A stretch of 64,000 nt of DNA from Clavibacter michiganensis (GTDB taxonomy: Bacteria; Actinomycetota; Actinomycetes; Actinomycetales; Microbacteriaceae): contig NZ_CP080437.1 of the NCBI RefSeq assembly GCF_021216655.1, positions 2,480,001 to 2,544,000 of the forward strand, given 5' to 3'. Shown here piece by piece: positions 42,790-51,412 of this stretch (positions are counted from its first letter, which is position 1; every line of letters begins with the position of its first letter). Under the pieces are notes generated by a model. That model made no database searches. It saw only the letters and a list, made by a program, of their open reading frames with translations, and had not been told where the DNA came from. A program made the position numbers and the translations under genes.

Positions 42790-43194
42790 ATGCCCCTCAT
42801 CCGCATCGACCTCGTCGAAGGACGACCCGACGCGCAGATCACCGCGATCGGCGACGTCCTCATGCGCACGCTCGTCGACGTCTACGGCCTCCCGGAGCGC
42901 GACCGCTTCCAGATCGTCACCGAGCACGCGCCGGGTCGGCTCACGGCCCTCGACGTCGGGCTGGGGATCGAGCGGTCCGAGCAGGTCGTGATCATCCAGA
43001 TCTTCACGCAGGCCGGCCGCAGCACCGAGGAGAAGCAGGAGTTCTTCCGCACCCTCGCGGCCTCCCTCGCCGAGGTCGGCGTCGCCGGCGAGGACCTCGT
43101 CATCGGCTTCGTGGAGAACACCGCCGCCGACTGGTCCTTCGGCTTCGGCCGCGCCCAGTACGTGACCGGGGAGCTGCAGAAGCCGGGGAGCTGA
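42790..43194 (+). CDS. Tautomerase-superfamily protein
   Basis: 134 residues. After Met removal the N-terminus is Pro (MPLIRIDLVEGRPDAQITAI), the catalytic base of the 4-oxalocrotonate tautomerase superfamily. The length, with VIIQIFTQAGRSTEEKQEF and FVENTAADWSFGFGRAQYVT, fits the fused-domain Tautomerase_3 type. AAAGGAACCCC precedes the ATG. Substrate unknown. Confidence 0.87.
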   Translation: MPLIRIDLVEGRPDAQITAIGDVLMRTLVDVYGLPERDRFQIVTEHAPGRLTALDVGLGIERSEQVVIIQIFTQAGRSTEEKQEFFRTLAASLAEVGVAGEDLVIGFVENTAADWSFGFGRAQYVTGELQKPGS

Positions 43195-43217
43195 GCCCGG
43201 CGGACGCCCGGGTCCGC

Positions 43218-43730
43218 TCAACCCAGCGCGCGCCCCATCTGGATCCGCCGCCCGAGCCGGTCGAGCCCGAGCCGCGCCTCCGTCTCCACGAGGGCCAGGT
43301 GGAACGTCGTCGCGGGCGGCTCCTCCGCGAACCCGGCGCGGGCGTAGGCGGTCGCGTTCCACGGCACGTCGGCGAAGGTGCGCAGCGTGATCCGCCGGTG
43401 GCCGCGTCGCCGGGCCTCATCCGCGGACGCCTCGACGAGCGCGCGCCCGTGGCCGCGGCGGCCGTGCTCGGGCGGCACCGAGACCTGCTCGAGGTGGGCC
43501 AGGCCGTCGATCTCCAGGACGTGCGCGAAGCCGACGAGCGCGCCGTCGGCCACGGCCGCATCCTCCGCGACCAGCAGGGACCCCGGCTCCGCAGCGCGAG
43601 ACGCTCCGGTCGGCGCGGGCGGCCAGACCTCCGGCCGCAGCAGGTCGACGAGCAGGCGGTCGGCGTCGTCCTCGATCCGCTGCAGCGCGACGAGGTCGGC
43701 GGCGGTGGCGAGGCGGATCCGGGTGGGCAC
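43218..43730 (-). CDS. GNAT N-acetyltransferase
   Basis: 170 residues. Acetyl-CoA binding motif A: LEQVSVPPEHGRRGHGRALV, followed by ASADEARRRGHRRITLRTFA and WNATAYARAGFAEE. The N-terminus (IRLATAADLVALQRIEDDAD) is the first GNAT helix. It probably acetylates a small molecule or protein N-terminus. Convergent with the tautomerase gene. Confidence 0.88.
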   Translation of the reverse strand: MPTRIRLATAADLVALQRIEDDADRLLVDLLRPEVWPPAPTGASRAAEPGSLLVAEDAAVADGALVGFAHVLEIDGLAHLEQVSVPPEHGRRGHGRALVEASADEARRRGHRRITLRTFADVPWNATAYARAGFAEEPPATTFHLALVETEARLGLDRLGRRIQMGRALG

Positions 43731-43741
43731 CGGAGCATCGT

Positions 43742-43782
43742 ACGAGGGGCGCGTGCGGGCTCAGCCCGCACGCGCCCCTCGT
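43742..43782 (-). terminator. Terminator of the RNase J gene
   Basis: Perfect 19-bp stem (43742-43760 with 43764-43782) and a three-base TCA loop, 20 bases past the stop. One of the strongest hairpins in the window. Confidence 0.85.
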
Positions 43783-43801
43783 CGCGTCTCCGCGGGTCCC
43801 G

Positions 43802-45496
43802 CTAGTCGGCGTCCACCACGATGACCGTGACCACCGGCGTGCGGCGGTGGCGGCGCTGGAGCCAGCGCTGCAGGCCGTCGCTCATGGCGCGCTCGGCGGC
43901 GACGCCGTCGAGGTGGCGCTTGGCGGCGGCGTTCTTGAGGGCGGTGCTGATGGCGGCCTCGGCCTCGGGGATCCAGCCATCGTGCTCCACGAAGCCGCGC
44001 GTGATGAGCTCGGCCGGGTGGATGAGCTTCTGCTCCTTCTCGTCGAAGATGCCGAGCACGGTGATCTGCCCCTCGGCGGCGAGCGTGCGGCGCTCCTCGA
44101 GCGCCTCCTCGGTCGCGACGCCGATGGTCATGCCGTCGACGAAGACGTAGGGCGCGGGCACGCGGCCGGAGATCGTGGCGCGGCCGTTGACGAGGTCGAC
44201 GCTCACGCCGTCCTCGATGACGAGCGCGTTCTTCACGCCCGTGCTCTCGGCGAGCGCGGCGTTGGCGACGAGGTGGCGCCACTCGCCGTGCACCGGCAGC
44301 ACGTTGCGGGGCTTGACGAGGTTGTAGCAGTACACGAGCTCGCCGGCGCTGGCGTGGCCGGAGACGTGCACCTTCGCGTTGCCCTTGTGCACGACGTCGG
44401 CGCCCCAGCGGATCAGGCCGTTGATCACGCCGTAGATGGCGTTCTCGTTGCCGGGGATGAGCGAGCTGGCGAGGAGGATCGTGTCGCCCTCGCCCACCTC
44501 GATGATGTGCTCGCGGCGCGCCATGCGGCTGAGCGCCGCCATCGGCTCGCCCTGCGAACCCGTGCAGATGAGCGTGACCTTGTCGTCCGGCAGCTTGTTC
44601 AGCGCCTTGAGGTCGATGACGAGGCCCTTGGGGATGCGCAGGTAGCCGAGGTCGGACGCGATCTTCATGTTGCGGACCATCGAGCGGCCAACGAACGAGA
44701 CCTTGCGGCCGTACTGCTCGGCGGAGTCGAGCACCTGCTGGATCCGGTGCACGTGGCTCGCGAAGCTGGAGACGACGATGCGCTTGGGCGCCGTGCGGAA
44801 CACCTTCTCGATGGCGGGCGTGAGGTCCTTCTCGGCGGTCGTGAAGCCGGGGACCTCCGCGTTGGTGGAGTCGGTGAGGAAGAGGTCCACGCCCTCCTCG
44901 CCGAGGCGCGCGAACGCGCCGAGGTCGGTGAGGCGGCGGTCCATCGGGAACTGATCCATCTTGAAGTCGCCCGTGTGCAGGACCATGCCGGCGCCCGTGC
45001 GGATCGCGACGGCGAGGCCGTCGGGGATGGAGTGGTTCACGGCGACGAACTCGAGGTCGAACTTGCCCGCGGTGATGCGGTCGCCCTCCTTCACCTGGCG
45101 GGTGACGGGCTTGATCTTGTGCTCCTCGAGCTTCGCGCTGATGAACGCGAGCGTGAGCCGGGATCCGATGACGGGGATGTCGGGCCGCTCCTGCAGGAGG
45201 TAGGGGACGCCGCCGATGTGGTCCTCGTGGCCGTGCGTGAGGACGATGCCCGTGATCTTGTCGAGGCGCCCGCGCAGGGTGCTGAAGTCGGGGAGGATCA
45301 CGTTGATGCCGGGCTGGCTCTCCTCGGGGAAGAGCACGCCGCAGTCGACGATGAGCAGCTCGCCCTCGTACTCGAACAGCGTCATGTTGCGGCCGACGTC
45401 GCCGAGGCCGCCGAGGGGCGTGACGCGCAGGCCGCCGCGGGGCAGGCGCCCGGGCTTGGCGATGTCGAGGGCGTGGGCGTGGGACGTGGGAGGCAT
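43802..45496 (-). CDS. rnj: Ribonuclease J
   Basis: 564 residues, metallo-beta-lactamase/beta-CASP RNase with endo- and 5'-exonuclease activity in mRNA decay and rRNA maturation. Metal motif LTHGHEDHIGGVPYLLQERP, further ligands in FVAVNHSIPDG and GMVLHTGDFKMDQFPMD, beta-CASP part with ICTGSQGEPMAALSRMA and HVSGHASAGELVYCYNLVKP. C-terminal domain to the end. ATG 45496 has AAAGG eight bases upstream. In many actinobacteria dapA precedes this gene; here it does not. Confidence 0.95.
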   Translation of the reverse strand: MPPTSHAHALDIAKPGRLPRGGLRVTPLGGLGDVGRNMTLFEYEGELLIVDCGVLFPEESQPGINVILPDFSTLRGRLDKITGIVLTHGHEDHIGGVPYLLQERPDIPVIGSRLTLAFISAKLEEHKIKPVTRQVKEGDRITAGKFDLEFVAVNHSIPDGLAVAIRTGAGMVLHTGDFKMDQFPMDRRLTDLGAFARLGEEGVDLFLTDSTNAEVPGFTTAEKDLTPAIEKVFRTAPKRIVVSSFASHVHRIQQVLDSAEQYGRKVSFVGRSMVRNMKIASDLGYLRIPKGLVIDLKALNKLPDDKVTLICTGSQGEPMAALSRMARREHIIEVGEGDTILLASSLIPGNENAIYGVINGLIRWGADVVHKGNAKVHVSGHASAGELVYCYNLVKPRNVLPVHGEWRHLVANAALAESTGVKNALVIEDGVSVDLVNGRATISGRVPAPYVFVDGMTIGVATEEALEERRTLAAEGQITVLGIFDEKEQKLIHPAELITRGFVEHDGWIPEAEAAISTALKNAAAKRHLDGVAAERAMSDGLQRWLQRRHRRTPVVTVIVVDAD

Positions 45497-45967
45497 GGTG
45501 CCTTTCTGGTCAGGTCGTGCGGGTGATGCCGAGGTGCGCGGGTCGTGCTCGCGCGGTTCGTGCGTGGAGACGGTGCCTCCGGTGATGTCAGGGGCCGTCC
45601 GGGTGGACGGGTGGTGCGGCGCCGGGTCGCGGGCGACGGGGGCGATGCGCGTCGTGCGGGTGCCGTATCGCGCCCGGTCGGATCAGGGACCAGCCGGTGT
45701 CGGCTGAGGTCCGTGTCACGGTGGTGAGCGGCGGCGCGCGATGCGCGGTCAGGGTCGAGTCTCCCATGCCCGGGACGGGGAGTCCGCCCGGGCGCTCCGC
45801 GAGCCCGCTCCGGGAGCCCGCTCGGGAGCCGAGGTGACGGCAACCCTCACTTCACGTTAGGGTTGCACCAGGAGCCCCGCTCCGATCCCCTTCCCCCTCC
45901 CGCGGCCCGCCCGGCCGCCCGTCACCCGCGCGACGACGCGCCCTCGAACCTCATTGGAGCGGGCGCG
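45497..45967. other. Divergent promoter region of RNase J and SulP genes
   Basis: 471 bases. It holds one perfect inverted repeat, GCAACCCT-N11-AGGGTTGC (45840-45866), about 100 bases before the SulP start. The centre CTCACTTCACGTTAG recalls MerR-type operators lying within promoters. Nothing else recognised. Confidence 0.45.
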
Positions 45968-47527
45968 ATGCCCGCCACAGAACGGAGCCCAGCCATGGCC
46001 TCAGGAACAGCCACCCCCACCGTCCCCGCGCCGCCCGTGCGGCATCCCAGCCCCACCGTCCTCCAGGCGCTGCGGAGCCCGCGCCTCCTCAGCCGCGAGG
46101 TGCTCGCCGGCCTCGTCGTCGCGCTCGCGCTCATCCCCGAGGCGATCTCGTTCTCGATCATCGCGGGCGTGGATCCGCGCGTCGGCCTCTTCTCGTCGTT
46201 CGTGATGGCCGTCTCGATCGCGTTCCTCGGCGGCCGGCCCGCCATGATCACCGCGGCCACGGGCGCCATCGCGCTCGTCGTCGCGCCGGTCGTGCGCGAC
46301 CACGGCCTCGACTACCTCATTGCGACCGTCATCCTCGGCGGCCTGCTGCAGATCGTGCTCGGCCTCCTCGGGGTGGCGAAGCTCATGCGCTTCATCCCGC
46401 GCTCGGTGATGGTCGGGTTCGTCAACGCGCTCGCGATCCTCATCTTCTCCGCGCAGATCCCCAACCTCGTGGGCGTGCCGTGGCTCGTCTACCCGCTGGT
46501 CGCCGTCGGCATCGCGATCATCGTGCTGATGCCGCGGATCACGAAGGTCGTCCCGGCGCCGCTCGTCGCCATCGTCGTGATCACCGTCGCGGTGGTCGTC
46601 ACCGCGCTCGCCGTGCCGACCGTGGGCGACGAGGGCGCGCTGCCCGACAGCCTGCCGACCCTGTTCATCCCGGACGTGCCGCTCACGTTCGACACGCTGC
46701 GCATCATCGCGCCGTACGCGCTCGCCCTGGCGCTCGTCGGGATCCTCGAGTCGCTGATGACCGCCAAGCTCGTCGACGACATCACCGACACCCCCTCGCG
46801 CAAGACCCGCGAGACGCTCGGCCAGGGCGGCGCGAACATCCTCTCGGGCCTGTTCGGCGGCATGGGCGGCTGCGCGATGATCGGCCAGACGATGATCAAC
46901 GTGAAGGCATCCGGCGCCCGCACCCGCATCTCCACGTTCCTCGCCGGCGTCTTCCTGCTGATCCTCGTGGTCGGCCTCGGCGACGTCGTCGCGATCATCC
47001 CGATGGCCGCGCTCGTGGCCGTGATGATCATGGTCTCGGTCGGCACGTTCGACTGGCACAGCATCCGGCCGTCGACCCTGCGCCGCATGCCCGTCGGCGA
47101 GACGCTCGTCATGGTGCTCACGGTGATCGTCGTGGTCCTCACCGACAACCTCGCGATCGGCGTCATCATCGGCGTGATCGCCGCGATGATCGTCTTCGCC
47201 CGCCGCGTCGCCCACTTCGCCACGGTCGAGCGCACGGAGCGCACCGACGAGGACGGCGCCCCGGTCGCGCACTACGCCGTGATCGGCGAGCTGTTCTTCG
47301 CCTCCAGCAACGACCTCACCACCCAGTTCGACTACGCGGGCGACCCCGAGCGCGTGGTCATCGACATGACCGGATCCCACGTGTGGGATGCGTCGACGGT
47401 CGCCGCACTCGACGCCATCACGTACAAGTACGAGCGCCACGGCAAGCGCGCCGTCATCAGCGGGATGAACGACTCGTCCGCCGCCATGCACGGCCGCCTC
47501 GCGGGGGAGCTCGGCGCGGGGCACTAG
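45968..47527 (+). CDS. SulP-family anion transporter with STAS domain
   Basis: 519 residues. Membrane part with about 12-14 segments begins LLSREVLAGLVVALALIPEA and contains FLGGRPAMITAATGAIALVV, and GLFGGMGGCAMIGQTMINVK, the SulP core. The C-terminal STAS domain (about 425-519) reads VIGELFFASSNDLTTQFDYA and SHVWDASTVAALDAITYKYE. Members carry sulfate, bicarbonate or other anions; substrate is not clear. ATG 45968 and ATG 45995 both have GGAG about eight bases upstream, so nine N-terminal residues are uncertain. Confidence 0.9.
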   Translation: MPATERSPAMASGTATPTVPAPPVRHPSPTVLQALRSPRLLSREVLAGLVVALALIPEAISFSIIAGVDPRVGLFSSFVMAVSIAFLGGRPAMITAATGAIALVVAPVVRDHGLDYLIATVILGGLLQIVLGLLGVAKLMRFIPRSVMVGFVNALAILIFSAQIPNLVGVPWLVYPLVAVGIAIIVLMPRITKVVPAPLVAIVVITVAVVVTALAVPTVGDEGALPDSLPTLFIPDVPLTFDTLRIIAPYALALALVGILESLMTAKLVDDITDTPSRKTRETLGQGGANILSGLFGGMGGCAMIGQTMINVKASGARTRISTFLAGVFLLILVVGLGDVVAIIPMAALVAVMIMVSVGTFDWHSIRPSTLRRMPVGETLVMVLTVIVVVLTDNLAIGVIIGVIAAMIVFARRVAHFATVERTERTDEDGAPVAHYAVIGELFFASSNDLTTQFDYAGDPERVVIDMTGSHVWDASTVAALDAITYKYERHGKRAVISGMNDSSAAMHGRLAGELGAGH

Positions 47528-47591
47528 GGAGGGCGGCACCGGCTCCTGACCGAGGCCGCGGTCGACGGCGAAACCGGCGATCGACCGATGC

Positions 47592-48248
47592 TCAGCGCAC
47601 GGCGTCCGCCACCACGAGGCCGTCCTCCAGGCGCACCACGCGGTCGGCGTCGTCGATCACCGCGCGGTCGTGCGAGACGCACACCACGGCGACGCCGCGG
47701 GACGCCTCGGAGCGCATGATCGCGCGGATCCGCTTCGCGCTCGCGGTGTCGAGGCCCGTGGTCGGCTCGTCGAGGAGAAGGAGGCCGGCGCCGCGGGCGA
47801 GGCCCTGCGCGAGCAGCGCGCGCTGCCGCTGGCCGCCCGAGAGCGCGGCGAATCCCTGCGACGCGAGGGGGATCAGGCCGAGGCGGTCGAGCGCGTCGTC
47901 GACGGCGCGGCGCGCGTCCGGGTCGAGCCGGCGCCACCGGTGCACGCGGCCCCAGGCCCCGACCGTCACGACGTCGCGGACGGTGACGGGGAGTCGGTCG
48001 GATACGGCCGTCCGCTGTGGGACGAAGGCCGCGGGATCCGCTGCGGTCCGGGTGCCGGAGGTGGGTGGGCGGGTCCCCGCGACCACCTCCAGCAGGGTCG
48101 ACTTGCCGGCGCCGTTCGGTCCCGCGATCACGGTGAGCGCGCCCGGCATGAAGTCGAGGTCCACCCCGGCGAGGGCGGGATGGGTGCCGAGCTCGACGCG
48201 GATCCCCCGCAGGACGGCGGCGGGCGCGGTGGGCCTCGAAGATGGCAT
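47592..48248 (-). CDS. aztA: Zinc ABC transporter ATPase (AztA-like)
   Basis: 218 residues. Walker A AGPNGAGKSTLLEVVAGTRP, signature AALSGGQRQRALLAQGLARG, Walker B LLLLDEPTTGLDTASAKRIR, switch His in VVCVSHDRAVIDDADRVVRL. It is divergent from the permease gene, with the Zur box between them. ATG 48248 lies seven bases after TAGTGT on the minus strand and lacks a ribosome site, so it appears leaderless. Zinc specificity is inferred from the AztC/AztD-type neighbours and the Zur box. Confidence 0.87.
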   Translation of the reverse strand: MPSSRPTAPAAVLRGIRVELGTHPALAGVDLDFMPGALTVIAGPNGAGKSTLLEVVAGTRPPTSGTRTAADPAAFVPQRTAVSDRLPVTVRDVVTVGAWGRVHRWRRLDPDARRAVDDALDRLGLIPLASQGFAALSGGQRQRALLAQGLARGAGLLLLDEPTTGLDTASAKRIRAIMRSEASRGVAVVCVSHDRAVIDDADRVVRLEDGLVVADAVR

Positions 48249-48267
48249 GCGACCAACACTACTCAGT

Positions 48268-48282
48268 TGATAAGCATTCTCA
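48268..48282. promoter_or_regulatory. Zur box between divergent zinc transport operons
   Basis: TGATAAGCATTCTCA, a 15-bp near-palindrome matching the TGAnAATnATTnTCA type bound by Zur. It lies between the -10 elements of aztA (minus, 48261-48256) and aztB (plus, 48291-48296), so one bound dimer could repress both. Confidence 0.8.
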
Positions 48283-48304
48283 TTCTCGACTAGGGTCGGC
48301 GATC

Positions 48305-49174
48305 GTGTCGTTCCTCACCCGCGGAATCCTCGAGCCGTTCGCGCTCGACTTCCTCCAGCGCGCCCTCCTCGGCGGCGCGCTCGTCGCGATCCTCTGCGGC
48401 GTCGTCGGGACGTGGGTCGTCATCCGCGGCATGGCCTTCCTGGGGGAGGCGCTCGCCCACGGGATGCTCCCCGGGGTGGCGCTCGCCACGGTCCTCGGGC
48501 TGCCCGTGCTCGTCGGCGGCGCGCTCAGCGCGGTCGCGATGAGCCTCGGGATCGCCGCCCTGCAGCGCCGCGGCCGGCTCTCCTACGACACGAGCATCGG
48601 CCTGCTGTTCGTCGCGATGCTGGCCCTCGGCGTCGTGGTGATCTCCCACTCCGGCAGCTTCGCCACGGACGCGACCGCGATCCTCTTCGGCGACATCCTC
48701 GCCATCGCGCCCGTCGACATCGCCCTGCTCGCGGGCGCGGCCGTCGTGGGCCTCGCCGTGGCGTGGGCCTTCCACCGGCCGCTCGTGGCGCTCGCGCTGG
48801 ATCCGCGCATCGCGGCCGTGCTCGGCCTCGGCCCCCGCTCGGCGCAGGCCGCGCTCGTGGGCCTCGTGACCCTCGCGGTCGTCGCGTCGTACCAGGCCGT
48901 CGGATCCCTGCTGGTCGTCGGCCTGCTGCTCGCGCCGGCCGTCGCGGCCGGGCACTGGACCACGCGGATCCCGACCCGGATGGCGCTCGCGGCCGCGCTC
49001 GGCATCGCGGCCGTGTTCGTGGGGCTCCTCGTGTCCTGGCACGCGGCGACGGCGGCCGGCGCGTCGGTGGCGGCCACCGCGATCGCCGTCGCCGGGCTCT
49101 CGGGTGCCGCGCGTGCGGGCCTCACCGCTCTGCGCTCGCGTCCGGTCCCCGCATCCCCCGCGGCCCCCGCGTGA
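48305..49174 (+). CDS. aztB: Zinc ABC transporter permease (AztB-like)
   Basis: 289 residues with about eight membrane segments. Family motif WVVIRGMAFLGEALAHGMLP and the coupling region ALDPRIAAVLGLGPRSAQAA, then SYQAVGSLLVVGLLLAPAVA. GTG 48305 is eight bases after TAGGGT (48291-48296) with no Shine-Dalgarno site, so probably leaderless. Operon continues with an AztD-like lipoprotein, AztC and AztD. Confidence 0.9.
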   Translation: MSFLTRGILEPFALDFLQRALLGGALVAILCGVVGTWVVIRGMAFLGEALAHGMLPGVALATVLGLPVLVGGALSAVAMSLGIAALQRRGRLSYDTSIGLLFVAMLALGVVVISHSGSFATDATAILFGDILAIAPVDIALLAGAAVVGLAVAWAFHRPLVALALDPRIAAVLGLGPRSAQAALVGLVTLAVVASYQAVGSLLVVGLLLAPAVAAGHWTTRIPTRMALAAALGIAAVFVGLLVSWHAATAAGASVAATAIAVAGLSGAARAGLTALRSRPVPASPAAPA

Positions 49175-49224
49175 TCGCCCTGACGTCCGCCCACCGCACC
49201 CCACCCCGAACCCGAGAGGACCAC

Positions 49225-50457
49225 GTGCGCTCCCGCACCACCGCTCCCGCACTCCTGGCCGGCCTCGCGCTCGCCCTCACCGCGTGCTCGACCGCTCCCA
49301 CCGACGCACCAGCCACAGATCGAACTGCCGACGAGCAGGGCGAGGGCCACGGCGCCGTCACGGGCGCCGCCGAGCTCTCGGAGCCCCGCCTCGGCCTGAC
49401 GAGCATCGATCCCACCGGCGCAGTCACGCACCTCGACCTGCTCGACGAGTCGGTCACCGACCTCGGCTCCATCGGCGCACCGACCGCGATGACCTCCGAC
49501 GGCCGCTACCTCTTCGCCCAGACCGACGCGGGCGTCGAGATCGTCGACAGCGGCGTCTGGACCTGGGACCACGTCGACCACTTCCACTACTACCGCGCGG
49601 ATCCGCGCCTCCTCGGCACGGTCGAGGGCGCGGGCACCGCGACGGTCGCGACCACCAACCTGTCCACGACGGGCGGCACGGGCCTCTTCTTCCCCGACTC
49701 CGGCGAGGCCGTGCTGCTCGACACGGAGGCACTGTCGAAGGGCGAGGTCGAGGAGCTGTTCCGCCTCGACGGCGAGCCCGGCCCCGGCATGGTCGTGCCC
49801 GTCGGATCCAGCGCGCTCGTCACCGAGGGGCAGGGCGCGGACGCGACCGTCGTCGGCCACACGGCCGAGGGCGAGCGCACCGGCCTCGTCGAGCCGTGCC
49901 CGGATCCCGCGGGCACCATCACGACACGCGTCGGCGCCGTCATCGGCTGCGGGAACGGCGCGCTCCTCGCCACCCTGACGGACGACGAGCTCGCGGTCGA
50001 GCGGATCCCCTACCCCGAGGGCACCACCACGCCGCCCGCCACGTCCTTCGACACCCGCGAGGGCCGCCCCACGGTCGCCGGCCTCGCGGGCGACCAGGGC
50101 ATCTGGTTGCTCGACACCCGCGAGCGCGCCTGGACGTTGCTGCCCGCGCCCGCTCCGCTCGTGCACGTGACGGCCGTCGACGACTCCGACGACCACCTGC
50201 TCGCCCTCACGGTGGACGGCCGCGTGCTCGTCATGTCCGCGGGCGACGGCGCCGTGCTCGCCGACACCGGACCCCTCGTGGCCGACTCGTTGGCCGCCGG
50301 CCGGATCCCGACCCTCGTCGCCGACCAGCAGCGCGCCTACCTCGCGGGCCCGGTCGAACAGCGCCTGCACGAGATCGACTTCGCCGACGGCGCCCGCGTC
50401 TCCCGCACCTTCGACACCGCGACCGAGCCGGCGTTCACCGCGGAGAGCGGCCGATGA
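49225..50457 (+). CDS. AztD-like beta-propeller lipoprotein (first copy)
   Basis: 410 residues. Lipobox LALTACSTA (Cys near 20). The rest reads as repeated four-stranded blades, for example PTGAVTHLDLLDESVTDLGS, TSDGRYLFAQTDAGVEIVDS, and a His-rich segment GVWTWDHVDHFHYYRADPRL suited to metal binding. AztD proteins pass zinc to the binding protein AztC. Sequence is only distantly like the copy at 51413. GTG 49225 follows GAGAGGA. Its stop overlaps the AztC start (ATGA). Confidence 0.78.
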   Translation: MRSRTTAPALLAGLALALTACSTAPTDAPATDRTADEQGEGHGAVTGAAELSEPRLGLTSIDPTGAVTHLDLLDESVTDLGSIGAPTAMTSDGRYLFAQTDAGVEIVDSGVWTWDHVDHFHYYRADPRLLGTVEGAGTATVATTNLSTTGGTGLFFPDSGEAVLLDTEALSKGEVEELFRLDGEPGPGMVVPVGSSALVTEGQGADATVVGHTAEGERTGLVEPCPDPAGTITTRVGAVIGCGNGALLATLTDDELAVERIPYPEGTTTPPATSFDTREGRPTVAGLAGDQGIWLLDTRERAWTLLPAPAPLVHVTAVDDSDDHLLALTVDGRVLVMSAGDGAVLADTGPLVADSLAAGRIPTLVADQQRAYLAGPVEQRLHEIDFADGARVSRTFDTATEPAFTAESGR

Positions 50458-51377
50458 GCGGGCGCGGGATCCGCAGGGCGCTCGCCGCGACGGCCGCGGC
50501 CGCGACCGCCCTCGGGCTCACGGGCTGCGCGGCCGCGGGCGACGACCGGCCCACTGTCTACGTCTCGACGAACATCCTCGGCGACGTGGTGGAGGAGCTC
50601 GTCGGCGAGGAGGCGGAGGTCGTGACGCTGATGAAGCCGAACGCGGATCCGCACTCGTTCGAGATCTCCGCGCAGCAGGCCGCGGGCCTCCGCTCCGCCG
50701 ACCTCGTCGTCTCCAACGGCCTCGGCCTCGAGGAGGGGCTGCAGCAGCACCTCGACGCAGCTTCCGCCGCCGACGTGCGGACCTTCGTCGCGGGCGACGC
50801 CATCGAGGTCCTCGACTACGGCGAGGGTGACGCGGCCGGCATGCCGGACTCCCACTTCTGGACGGATCCCGCCCGCATGGTCGACGTCGTCGACGCGCTC
50901 GAGCCCGTGCTCTCGGGGATCGACGGCGTGGATCGCGCAGGGCTCGCCGCGCGCACGGCCGCCTACCGCGGCGCGCTCGAGGCCCTCGACGCCGAGATGA
51001 CGGCCGCGTTCGCCGCGATCCCCGCGGAGCGCCGCGCCCTCGTCACCAACCACCACGTCTTCGGGTACCTCGCCGACCGCTTCGACTTCGAGGTCGTCGG
51101 CGCCGTGATCCCCGGCGGCACGACCCTCGCCGCGCCGTCCGCCAGCGACCTCGCCGACCTCGTGTCGGCGGTCGAGGAGACCGGCGTCCCCACGATCTTC
51201 GCGGAGTCCTCGCAGCCCGACCGCCTCGTGCAGGCGCTGGCGAGCGAGGCCGACATCCGCGTGGAGGTGGTCGAGCTGTTCACGGAGTCCCTCACCGGAC
51301 CCGAGGGCGGCGCCCCCGACTACCTCTCCATGATGCGCGTCAACACGCAGCGCATCGCCACCGGGCTCTCCCCTTGA
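50454..51377 (+). CDS. aztC: Zinc-binding lipoprotein (AztC-like)
   Basis: 307 residues, class A-I (ZnuA-like) metal-binding protein with lipobox ALGLTGCAA. Metal ligands: His in MKPNADPHSFEISAQQAAGL, His in AGMPDSHFWTDPARM, His pair in ALVTNHHVFGYLADRF, and Asp/Glu in PTIFAESSQPDRLV. The long His-rich loop of typical ZnuA is replaced by a short segment (LDYGEGDAAGMPD), as in AztC, which relies on AztD for loading. Coupled to the preceding gene by overlap. Confidence 0.9.
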   Translation: MSGRGIRRALAATAAAATALGLTGCAAAGDDRPTVYVSTNILGDVVEELVGEEAEVVTLMKPNADPHSFEISAQQAAGLRSADLVVSNGLGLEEGLQQHLDAASAADVRTFVAGDAIEVLDYGEGDAAGMPDSHFWTDPARMVDVVDALEPVLSGIDGVDRAGLAARTAAYRGALEALDAEMTAAFAAIPAERRALVTNHHVFGYLADRFDFEVVGAVIPGGTTLAAPSASDLADLVSAVEETGVPTIFAESSQPDRLVQALASEADIRVEVVELFTESLTGPEGGAPDYLSMMRVNTQRIATGLSP

Positions 51378-51412
51378 GCGCCTGCGATCCATCACACAGA
51401 GAAGGAACCACC

